Below the pieces are notes generated by a model, which saw nothing but the letters and a program-made list of their open reading frames with translations, made no database searches and was not told the DNA's origin. A DNA stretch of 37,410 nucleotides, from NCBI GenBank assembly GCA_026770615.1, contig MU631833.1, positions 62,296 to 99,705 of the forward strand, read 5' to 3'. The stretch comes from Pavlovales sp. CCMP2436 (taxonomy: Eukaryota; Haptophyta; Pavlovophyceae; Pavlovales). Positions 9,321 to 18,300 of this stretch are shown here, piece by piece; position 1 is the stretch's first letter; every line of letters starts with the position of its first letter. A program made the position numbers and the translations under genes.

Positions 9321-10150
9321 ATGACAAACGAGATGGCTCCCGAGACCGAGAACCCGATCGGTAAAAAAGGAATCGAGGATGATCCTCCAAAGGACCACTC
9401 GTCCGAGCGAGTACTCGAAGAGAGCAACGACATTCGACTTACCATTCCAAGGTTCAGCGTTGACGCGGCTCTGGGTAAAATACCTCCTCCTTTGTCAAAC
9501 CAGCATATGTTCGCATGCTTTATTGGACCTCCACGAAGCGGAAAAACGAGCCTCAGTACAGCTCTACTGACGCAAACGTCTCCGACCGTGTACGCAGGCG
9601 TGTTCGATCATGTACATTTATTCGTGCCAGCGACTAGCTTTGCGTCTATGAGTGACTCACCGTTCAACGGCCACGATAAGGTCCATTTCGAGTTAAATAA
9701 GGACTCGCTTGAGCGACTCATTATGAAGTTGGAGGTTGCCTCTAAGAAAGAACAAAACTCATGATTATTATCGACGATTTCATGGCTAGCTTGAAAAACA
9801 ACTCGCTTAGAGCTTCTCTAGAGAGGCTGATATGCAATAGGCGGCACCTTCGGGTCTCGATATGGGTCGTGACGCAGACATACCGGTCCATTCCGCTTAC
9901 AATCCGGAAGTTGATATCTGCACTATTCCTATTTCGCGTGAGCAATCTCAGAGAGCTGGAGAGTATCAGAGAAGAGCTAGTGCCCCGCGACAAAAGCGAT
10001 ATTCAAGCACTTTATAATCACGTATTCAGCCCCGGAGCTGACTCTCATCAATTCATGTTCCTGGACGTCGGGAACTCGCTCATATTCAACAAATTCGCCA
10101 AACTGACCTTTCGAGGAAAATTAATGTCGGACCAATGTACAAACCAATAA
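9321..10150 (+). CDS. DNA-packaging ATPase (A32/FtsK-HerA family), one frame displacement
   Basis: Walker A is GPPRSGKTS at residues 69-77 of the first frame, preceded by a hydrophobic strand (MFACFI). The first frame ends at TGA 9762, just where the Walker B strand begins. The Walker B motif MIIIDDF and the rest (WVVTQTYRSIP as the polar sensor strand, the long C-terminal alpha/beta part, GNSLIFNKFAKL) lie in the overlapping -1 frame from 9761 to 10150. The shift falls within about 9745-9757, beside an A4 run (CAAAAC). The total is about 275 residues, typical of the family. In PLVs this ATPase translocates DNA into the capsid. The next gene starts 3 bp after its stop. Confidence 0.75.
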
Positions 10151-10153
10151 GCA

Positions 10154-11113
10154 ATGGGCGCAGTCGATGCCCTCTCTCAAGACCGGCTCATGGACTATAC
10201 TGACACCGATCCACGGAATCGAGTAACTCACTATCTGCTCAACGGGCAGCCATACGACGGTGCCATACATCCAATTTTCATGGCTGGCCAACTCGGTGCA
10301 GTCTATATGACGGGTGCCAGGCATCACGCATTTAGCGAGCGACTAGAGTACACCTCTCGAGCTGTCATTATAGACCGAGTACCAAGACTCGACCTCCCTC
10401 GCGAGGATCGAGAACAGAAGTCTATTTTTACGGGCGGAGTATACGACGATATGTTGAACAACACCTGCGGCGAACCAGTGCTCAACCGCACCATCATCCC
10501 AGAGCGTCTTCGCCCCCTCTTGGCCGGACGCGCTCGCCCATTCAACGAGACTAACACGCCCTTCATGCTGCCGCGAGGTGCCGTCGCGGGAGGCAGGGGC
10601 GATCAAGTGTTCTACAGCCGAGTGCCCCCGGGGACCCCTCAAACCCCCGCAGTGCCCGACTCGAGCGCCCCGGTCCCTCCAGGCTACATGCCGCAACCGC
10701 CCTATGCACCCACTCAGGCGGCGGCCGAGGCAGCTCCGGCAGCGTCCACCAACCCCAACCTAGCGATGATCCCTCGGCAGGTGCGTCGTGAAACGAGGCG
10801 CTTCCATGTCAACCCCTCGCTCACGCTAGGCCCATTCGCACCTCCCCCGCCTGTGGCTGCGACGCGGGGTATCTTCTCGGGGCCGGCCTTGCCACCGGGG
10901 TTCGTGCGAGCACCACAAGCGGAGGACACGCAATCGTCTCAGTCGACATCTCAGGCGCCTCCCCGACTGACATACACGCCTCCCACTCCAGCAGGGACCA
11001 GTTCGCCCAACTTTCAGTCGTCGTCGTCCGGAGGGCAAGTTGCAGTCGCCCAGCCTAGCACGCGCAGAGAGGTCGGTTTTGACTCACCATCCAAGACGAC
11101 CGGGGCGGGCTGA
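10154..11113 (+). CDS. PLV protein of unknown function, globular N-terminal half and Pro-rich tail
   Basis: The 319-residue product starts 3 bp after the ATPase stop, so the two are probably co-transcribed. Residues 1-150 look globular, with conserved-type Gly, Asp and aromatic positions (DPRNRVTHYLLNGQPYDGAI, GARHHAFSERLEY). Residues 155-319 are rich in Pro, Ala, Thr and Ser and probably disordered. No domain is recognised. The place directly after the packaging ATPase, within a virion-gene block, suggests a structural or assembly role. The frame is intact. Confidence 0.6.
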   Translation: MGAVDALSQDRLMDYTDTDPRNRVTHYLLNGQPYDGAIHPIFMAGQLGAVYMTGARHHAFSERLEYTSRAVIIDRVPRLDLPREDREQKSIFTGGVYDDMLNNTCGEPVLNRTIIPERLRPLLAGRARPFNETNTPFMLPRGAVAGGRGDQVFYSRVPPGTPQTPAVPDSSAPVPPGYMPQPPYAPTQAAAEAAPAASTNPNLAMIPRQVRRETRRFHVNPSLTLGPFAPPPPVAATRGIFSGPALPPGFVRAPQAEDTQSSQSTSQAPPRLTYTPPTPAGTSSPNFQSSSSGGQVAVAQPSTRREVGFDSPSKTTGAG

Positions 11114-11127
11114 ATCTTCGCCCAATC

Positions 11128-11382
11128 ATGAAACGACAGGCAGAAGTCGAGCGGTTGAACTTGGACTTCACCTCGGCCCAATTCCAGATGATGTGGGAGA
11201 TGAGTGATCAGCGCCGGTTGCCCTCGAAGAACGAAGCCGATGCGGCGGCACAGCGGCAGCGGCTGATCACTTACGCTCCCCTGCTGGGGCCGATTCAGGA
11301 GCGGTTTAACGACCTTCAGTCGCCTGGGGCTCGGTCGGCGATCTCCCTAGTCTTCGGCATGCATAAGAGCAATGTCCCATAA
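11128..11382 (+). CDS. Small helical PLV protein, unknown
   Basis: The 84-residue product starts 14 bp after the preceding stop. It is predicted helical, with Arg, Gln and Met-rich segments (QFQMMWEMSDQRRLPSKNEAD) and a C-terminal AISLVFGMHKSN. It is not recognised. It ends with TAA, and the next start (11433) is preceded by the A-rich run GCGAAAAAAAATATACC at 11390-11406. Confidence 0.5.
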   Translation: MKRQAEVERLNLDFTSAQFQMMWEMSDQRRLPSKNEADAAAQRQRLITYAPLLGPIQERFNDLQSPGARSAISLVFGMHKSNVP

Positions 11383-11432
11383 GCGGCTTGCGAAAAAAAA
11401 TATACCATATAGATATACCTCTCATCAAACCA

Positions 11433-12429
11433 ATGGCAAATGTATTCGGAAGGCTGCTGAATGTTCCATCGACGACGCCATTTGAAGTCTCATTAGTAGC
11501 GAGCACGAGCACGGTTACGCAGTTAAGCTTGAGTGGTTTCTCCACAGTCCAGAATCAGACGCGCGACCCCATAAAAGCACTTGTAATAAAAAAGCCGACG
11601 ACGAGCACGCCCGCAAGCCTAGTCCTCCCGTTCGATCAAACCCGATACGTGAGTCCGCTCGCCTTTTTGGCGGACATGAAGCTTCCGAATTCATTGTCGA
11701 CCACTGAACACAAGGCGCTCGGCCTGCAATTCTCGTACTCACAGTCCAAGCCGATCACTGCGGGCACCATCTGCATAATTGGTGATACCCTTGCTTTGGA
11801 GTCCGAAACCATGGTCGACCCCAACATGTCAACTTACACGCTCAACTTGCTTCTTCCCACAGGCGCAGTTAGCGTTACAAATTACACCATAAGAATGATA
11901 AAAAAACACGTCAGGCGTGTCGGTGACCCGCGATTTTGCTTGGAACTCGATGGACTCACCCTCGGCCGTCGTCGCAAAATGGCAGACAGCGATGCGGGCC
12001 ACTGTGGACTCTGCGAGCTTTGGGCATTGTCTGCCCTCATTCGATTCAGTCGCGGGCAAGTTCAGTGCGGCATACGACCGAGATCTAGCCTATGGCACGT
12101 TTGATAATGTGTTTTATCAAGTGGATCGGAACTACGGGGATGACCCTGCCAAAACATCGTTGGGTCTATACATTACAAACTCGCCAAACCTGTTTCGGCA
12201 GACTAATATGGCTCCGCGAGAATTCCCAAACGTAGCCCTATGTGCGTATGTAAGAGGGGGAGTCATGGTCGATGGACGCAAAAGCATTGCGATCGAGGTG
12301 CTGACGACCGGTTCTCAGGGTGTGGCTAAGCGTCAGATACTGTTTGATATGACTCGCTTCCTAGACGATCAGAATTCAACGACTTTTGAACCCGATACTC
12401 TTTTCATTGTGAACAACTTGGATATTTAG
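11433..12429 (+). CDS. Beta-rich structural (spike or fibre-like) protein, N-terminal part; A7-run frameshift and in-frame TAG
   Basis: The frame is open from 11388, but the likely start is ATG 11433 (MANVFGRLLNVPS), which has an A-rich promoter-like run 27-43 nt upstream. The product is rich in Thr, Ser, Val and Asn, with alternating beta-type patterns. At the A7 run 11903-11909 coding potential moves to the +1 frame, as expected for one extra A, and continues to TAG 12427-12429 (FIVNNLDI at the end). The next reading frame (12430-13602) is in the same phase and has no ATG in its first 49 codons. The simplest reading is that both are one interrupted gene of about 720 codons. Otherwise the TAG is a true stop and the downstream start is unclear. 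The jelly-roll or fibre role is inference. Confidence 0.5.
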
Positions 12430-13602
12430 GTCTTTGTGGGTTCAAATGAGATCCTGCGTACCCAGGAGGCCCTCGGTATTCTTGCAAGCTTTTACCCTCA
12501 AATCTACCGGCCTGTTGTACGCGTGTGCGGTGCCGCAATCGTAAGCGGTGCCTACAGCGGCGTTATTTCTTCTGTTTCGCGGATGGCTGTGCTGACCAAC
12601 GCTGATCGAGATCTTGCGTTGGATGATTTCGATTCGAAGAATATACAAGCTGCGAAATTTGAGAACGTGTCTTTCCAGAGCATATACGGCAGAGCCGCAA
12701 ACGGAGCAACCGTGGATGTAGTCAACAGCATCGAGAGGCTAGAAAATAAGGTCTTTCTAACAGACGAGTATGTCAATCTTGTAAGCTGCACTGCCACAGC
12801 GGACTCGTGGTTAGTAACGACCGACAACGCGAGTGGAACTGTCCAGGCTATCGTGACGCCGGCCTATAATCCTGCAACCGTGCGGGGGCTCACTAAGGAG
12901 TCACCAGCCTTTATAGACACGAACACGATTACTACAAGCGCCAGCTGGACAAACGCAACAGCCTTCGCGGTGGTAGCTTCTTCGGCCTACCAGAGCAACA
13001 GTGCTTACGCCGCGGATAAGGCTCTTGACAAATCAACAGGTACTTACTGGGGTACCTCAGAAAACGCCTACAATTCTTCAGGCAATGGCTTGCACTTTCT
13101 GACTATATCGTACCCTTCAGCGGTTGAACTTACAGGTTTCCGCATCAGCCCAGGCACGTTCTACTCAGCGGGTACCTCGGCTCCCCTGCAGTGGATGATC
13201 TCAGGGAGCAACACTGGTTCATCCTTCGCCGTCGTTGAAAGTTTCAACGCTGGAACGTGGGTCGACAACACACCGTAGACATTCTCGATGAGCAACGTAA
13301 GCACTGTATACAAATTGTGGCGCATTACGGTGACGCGAGTGAGCACCACCGGCAGCTCGATCCACGGTATCATTTCCGATATTTCGTTTTTATCTGGGAT
13401 TGGAGCCACCAGCTTTCTTTCGGCTTTGCCTGTCAGCACAAACTCATTCAAATTAATCGTTGGCGACGCAAGGGGAAACGCACTCAGCATGATCGAATCT
13501 CCGGCTAATTGGGATTTCAACATCGTCCTATATAAAATTTCACGCATCGTGGGCTCAGGTCTCTACAGGCTTTCAACGACCGGGCTTAACAAAATTAGCT
13601 AA
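12430..13602 (+). CDS. Spike-like protein, C-terminal part with F5/8C (discoidin-like) domain; in-frame TAG
   Basis: This frame follows TAG 12427 directly. Its first in-frame ATG is at about 12583 (MAVLTNADRD), but coding-like sequence precedes that ATG. The second half is a galactose-binding-like F5/8 type C domain: SAYAADKALDKSTGTYWGT (the 'A..A.Dg...T.W.s' opening), LTISYPSAVELTGFRI, PLQWMISGSNTGSSF ('P..w.i.gSnDg..w'), then KLWRITVTRV ('y.yWRl.i'). A TAG at 13276-13278 (after VDNTP) cuts the domain just before its last strands, which go on in the same frame to TAA 13600. F5/8C domains bind glycans or lipids, so a receptor-binding spike is plausible. The stop could be a C-to-T change from CAG. 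Confidence 0.6.
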
Positions 13603-13674
13603 ACACTGGAAAAATCTTCAAAGATCTTCAAAAAATCTTCAAAAAAAAAGTAACCCCATACCATACACGGACAA

Positions 13675-14267
13675 ATGTCGGTAAATAACTTCAAGAGCAG
13701 CGCAATCGACCTCGCAAGGGCATCGTACCTCCCACTCGACAAGGCGGCAACCTTTGGAGACTCACTCGGTTTCACCCTCGACCCCCAGCTATCGCAAGCT
13801 GACACCATGGTCTTCGTCGACAATCGTACGGGCCAGCCAACTATCGTCCATCGCGGATCTGTCACGCCTCATGATTGGCTCGTGGACTATGTGTTGATCG
13901 CGGCAGGGTCCAATCGCGAGACACAGAGGCTCCGTCGCGCTCGCCAGATTACCGCTTTCGCCGAAGCCAAGTATAAGACCAAATCGAACTCGGTTGGCCA
14001 CTCACTAGGTGGGCGCCTAGCTGAGCGTGCAGGCTCCGGGGGCGAGATTGTCACCTTCAATAAAGCATCGGGACTGGGCGACATCCCGAACTTCAACTTT
14101 TACGGTCGAAGTAGCCTCAAAACCAGAATGGCTCTCGCTAGACCGACGTGCGGACCAAACTCGATGCGGTGTCGGCCCTCTTTAGTCTCGGTCGTCGAAC
14201 AGCCAGCCAGCCCCGATCTTGGTGGCGCACCAAAGAAATCAGGCAAACCGGTTCCTCCCGGGTCTGA
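13675..14267 (+). CDS. Lipase class 3-like alpha/beta hydrolase, frame displacement and in-frame TAG
   Basis: The N-terminal ~140 residues match the lipase-like proteins of PLVs and giant viruses: HRGSVTPHDWLVDY at 59-72 (oxyanion-side 'HRGS...DW..D'), SVGHSLGGRLAE at 106-117 with the nucleophile elbow GHSLG and Ser110, then NKASGLGDI at 129-137. After about 14095 the expected continuation lies in the -1 frame, where TDVRTKLDAVSALFSLG carries the usual 'tD.Rt..D.VS' block with the probable catalytic Asp. That frame ends at TGA 14265 and holds TAG at 14139, and also at 14112 if the shift is early. Without the shift the frame runs into an unlikely Pro/Cys/Trp-rich tail to 14472. It may act in entry or egress; that is inference. 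An A9 run sits 26 nt upstream of the ATG. Confidence 0.65.
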
Positions 14268-14580
14268 TTCGTTTTCTGGCCAATGTCGTAAAATCACACA
14301 GCCTGGGAAACCTAAAGTGAACAGGGGGAGGTCGATGATGCCTCCGTGGAGTAGCGTGGGGCTCGTCGTATACCACGCATGCTTCTGGTGGAGCTTACGA
14401 TCGTGCTTTTCCTGGTGTTTATCCTGGTGTTTTGCGCACTTGAAATCGCACTGCATTTTGAAGGTTGCCTAGATAAAAAATTAGAAGGCTAGAAGATGGC
14501 GCAGCACTTGTTATCTGAGGGTTCCGTAGCGGGGGTTTCTGCGGTGGCCCGTGGAAACATTACTTGCCTGCCGGTACCCG
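14268..14580. other. Convergent intergenic region
   Basis: This lies between the end of the plus-strand block and the end of the minus-strand gene at 14581. The out-of-frame lipase tail stays open to 14472 but does not look like protein. No other supported feature. Confidence 0.45.
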
Positions 14581-14841
14581 TCAACAGCGAGTAGAACGAA
14601 GTGTCACACCAAAGCCACGAGCTCCGGAAATTCGGACAAAATGATCATCTGCTCGGAAAAAAAGATGCCGGTCATAGGCGAAAGAACCGGAAATTAATGA
14701 ACCGCTCTCGGACCACTCCATGTTGATCAGACGAATCTCCTCTGGCCACCCAAGACGCATTTGTTGGATTATTTTTGTGAGCTCTACAAGCTGCGCTTCA
14801 TGAATCTGGGGTATCGTTGTAGGGTAGTGTACGCTTGTCAT
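14581..14841 (-). CDS. Small PLV protein, unknown
   Basis: The 86-residue product (TIPQIHEAQLVELTKIIQQM near the N terminus, then beta-like WSESGSLISGSFAYDRHLFF) is not recognised. It is supported by an intact frame, a promoter-like motif (TGTAAATAAAAAT on the minus strand, 14875-14887) 33 nt upstream, and its place in a minus-strand block. It ends with TGA. Confidence 0.5.
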   Translation of the reverse strand: MTSVHYPTTIPQIHEAQLVELTKIIQQMRLGWPEEIRLINMEWSESGSLISGSFAYDRHLFFRADDHFVRISGARGFGVTLRSTRC

Positions 14842-14874
14842 TTCACTTCGGCTTGTTCTCTGTTAATGAGGCAC

Positions 14875-14887
14875 ATTTTTATTTACA
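14875..14887 (-). promoter_or_regulatory. A-rich promoter-like motif upstream of the gene at 14841
   Basis: TGTAAATAAAAAT on the minus strand, 33 nt before the ATG. It shares TAAATAAAAAT with the site at 15274-15289. Confidence 0.55.
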
Positions 14888-15249
14888 ATCTCACAAGGTC
14901 AGGTATATCTTTGAGTTTCATGTGGTAGTCCATGAAAAGGCTTAAGGTTTCGGGGGTCTGACACTCTTCAATCTGCTCGGCATTGTCACTCGTCTCATCC
15001 CCGTCACCGTGGCCCATTATGCGCAATGTGTGCCTGCTAGCGAGAAAAATGAAAGCAATTAATGTAGGTGTTAGTGTCCGAATCAATCAGCTCACCTCGC
15101 ACCAAAAAGCTGCCGACTTCCGCGTTCTCTTTGAGAATTTCAATCTCACCAAAGTTATACACTCCCAGCAAATCGCTTTCCTCAAAGCGGCGTGCCTTTC
15201 CGCCTGCGTTAATCTGAAGGAGAGTCTCAAAATAACGGAGGGAGCACAT
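14883..15249 (-). CDS. Small PLV gene(s), unknown; probably one gene with a frame break near 15037
   Basis: A 70-residue frame starts at ATG 15249 (MCSLRYFETLLQINAGG..., with GVYNFGEIEILKENAEVGSF) and ends at TAG 15037. An overlapping frame (ending TAA 14883) carries an acidic helix (GHGDGDETSDNAEQIEECQ) and a C-terminal MKLKDIPDLVRL. They could be one gene with a frame displacement, or a 70-residue gene followed by a separate gene starting at the internal ATG near 15018. No known family. The promoter-like motif 24 nt upstream of 15249 supports that start. Confidence 0.4.
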
Positions 15250-15273
15250 GTTGCTGATATAACCTTAGTGGAA

Positions 15274-15289
15274 ATTTTTATTTACACAG
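15274..15289 (-). promoter_or_regulatory. A-rich promoter-like motif upstream of the gene at 15249
   Basis: CTGTGTAAATAAAAAT on the minus strand ends 24 nt before the ATG at 15249. Confidence 0.55.
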
Positions 15290-15396
15290 ATCTTAACGCA
15301 TCGGGGTCTGTGGTGGATGTCACACTATCCCAGGGTGTGACAGGTTGGCCTCGACCGGGGATCTGGAGGGGTCTGGCCATAATCCTAATCCTAATC

Positions 15397-18300
15397 CTAC
15401 TCCTCACCTTCATCGGAGTCGCTGTCGTCCACCGAGAACATTGGGGGAGGGCTCGGTGTAGCCTTCTCGCTCGGTGTAGCCTTCTCTCTCGGTGTCGCCT
15501 TCTCGGTCGCCTTCTCTATCTTGGTCGCCTTTGGGGGATAAATGACCGCGCATTCGATCCCTAGCTCCTCGTAGTACGCCAGTTTTTCGCGACTTGGCGG
15601 GGAGGTCACCACGACTTCAACAACCTTGATCAGCTTCCCACCGACAGTATCAAAAACGGCCAGGTCGGCAATGTAGCGCCCGTCGCCAATTGGATACTCC
15701 TCGATTGCACCGTGTCCTGCTGCTCTCGCAAGCCGAAATTGCCTCGCCTTGCCTTCTCAGTGCGGTGGTCCAACCCTTCGCCCATGTACCGGGGGACCTT
15801 GCCTGTTTTCACGATCGCTAGCTGTTCGAGGTGCCGAACCCGACTGACGGCCACGTAGAGCATTCGCACGTCCCAAACCATATTGAATTCGAGGTAGAGC
15901 TTGCCGCCTTCAAACGTGATGCCCTGGTAGCTGTGGATCGTCGATGTAGGCGAGAACGTGATCCCTGCTCCGATGTGAGGTGTGAGATCTACACCGCCGT
16001 ATGTGGGGGCTATCATGTCTGACTTGAAGCGAGACCCATTGACCAGCCCGGTCCCGCGGATCGTTTGCGTGCACTTCCACTCCACCTCGCCCCCACAGCC
16101 CCCACAGCCGCTCGTACGCAGCTCCCTCGCATACTCGAGTGCCACCGAGCTGTAAGCCTGAAGCGGTGCCAAGTCGACCTCTATCTCGCCCCCGCCGCCC
16201 TCACCTTGACATTTTGTGTGTCGTGTTATGTACAGCTCCCGCTTGGCTGCGCTCGTAAAGTCGACCTCGTCCAGCGACGTTGCCGTCATACACGTACACT
16301 TCTCAATTGCCGACTGGCCACAGTGGGGACAAAAGCGAGTCGCCGCCAGAATCACGTCACCATCAGCGATCTCCGAGCACACCTTGTAGATCGAACTGTG
16401 CTGCTCCTCCGGTATCGCTTCCCCGATGAACATGCAAGCCTCGATGATCGCGTCGACCGGCTCAGGCGCCCCCTCTTGTCCACCGGGCCTTGGTCGCCAT
16501 ACCCGCCCGCAAAGAACAGGCCGCCAGCCGTGTTCGCGATGATGTATCTTAGCCCCTGCTGGATTGACATGAGCAGCGGGTCGCACGGGCGCTTCACCCC
16601 CTCAACGTGGAACCGCCTTAGCCCCTCGAGATTTATGCTCGCGCTGTCAACTGGCTGGCACTGCATTGGGACCCCGGTTACCTCGCAGTAGTCGCTGAGG
16701 AAGAAGAGCCGTGCGCCCCATTCCCGAGCAAAGCCTTCATTTTAATTCACTGTTGCTGCGTCAGCATGGTGGCCTCGTCGACTATTATATTGGCGGGAGG
16801 GCGTCGATTTAGATCCCTTGTCCGCTCTTCCGTGAACACGCGTCCACCGAGCAAGCGAGCGTGGCACATGGTCTGTGCGAAGCCTTTTTTCTGAGCATCC
16901 ATGCGAAGGAGGTGGGTGGGCGAGCAGAACACGGTATCTGTCAGGCACTCGTCGAGCACCGCATTAGCGATATGGTGGTTTTCCCAGAGCCCGCTGAACC
17001 TGTGATGATGCATGGCTGTCCAGAGGAGTCAGCAAGCGGGCCGAGAAGCTTGTAATCCCGGGGCTTGTATTTGCCGCTTTTATTTTCGCAGTCGGGCATG
17101 TGGAATACCAGGTTCACGTGGTCGACCCGCAGGTTACTCAAGCTCGGCGTGGCGGAAACATCGGGCATCGACCCGCTGTCCTTGATGACGAAATTTGGCA
17201 GCAAGAGCCGGTCATAATCGAGGTCGCTGTCAAGGAGGCAGTAGACACCATCGGTCACCAGCTCGAGACATGCCGGTAGAACGAATGCCTGGCACACGGC
17301 CTGCACCCGCTGACACGCCACGATGTACGCCGAAACATGTGCAGATGTATTTACCCCACCGAGCGGGTGTTCGATTTTGATTGTGTTCTCGCCGATCGTG
17401 CGAATGTGGACTCGTGTTTCGTCTAGGTTTGGGTCTTCGAGAGCCAATGCGAAATACTCCTGCGCTTGAATCTCCGACCCTCGCATATGGAAGCGTGTGC
17501 TAAGACTGGTGCTCATACCTACACCTACGGCCTTGGCGATGGCGAATCCCGTTTTCTTTCGCATGCGATGTCTCGTCCCACGATATTGGCACGCACTCGT
17601 AAGAAACCATGGCAATATGAGCATCGAATGTCACTCCACACATCAACCAAAAGCGGGCTTCGGCAAATGTCAGCACCTTGGGAACTTTTGGTGGTTGGAG
17701 CTTCTCGAAGCCAGTACACTCGTCAACTGCGTAGCTTCGTGCGATCTCCGTGGTATACACGTTGCTGAGGGTTTCTATGATTTTTTCTGCAGTCACGTAC
17801 GTCACATTTAGATCGGGGGTTACGCTCAGCAAATATTCCATTATTTTCTCCGAGCATGCCGTGGTAAAGTCGACGGTGTGCGTGTTAATTGCCAGAAGAC
17901 CTTCAATTTTTTGGGAGAGCATATCGGTCATATCTGCATGGCTGGTTACAGTGAATACTTTGCTGATTTTGCCCATACAGCACCCAGGCTTTGCCAGGAA
18001 TGGTGTCATACACTCATCGAATGCACGGGTATAGGCCTTTTCCTGATCCACGTTTATTATGTCCTCCCTCACTATGCGTGGTTTTCGCTTGCGAAGGTCT
18101 ACATCATCACCAACGAGCTCGATCTCCTGTCCTTCAGGTTCTTCAGGTTCACCCTGAAGGAAAGTATCGTAGAGCTCAAATCGACTCCGGCCAGTCAGCA
18201 GAACAGCGTTTATACAGGCACATATAATATCCGAACCATAATCGGTCGAATTCATAACGGCTGTTTTTATCTGCAGCTTCCACTTTTCCTCGCACCATAC

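Noticed and set aside
9745..9770. Programmed -1 ribosomal frameshift in the ATPase gene
   Set aside because: Only CAAAAC is near the site, without a proper slippery heptamer or an evident downstream pseudoknot, and lesions occur in several other genes too. Decay or sequence error is simpler.
12427..13278. TAG reassigned to Gln in this organism
   Set aside because: The host SDR gene ends with TAG, and several element genes (penton, zinc-ribbon gene) also appear to end with it. A genome-wide code change is not supported; local nonsense mutations or suppression remain possible.
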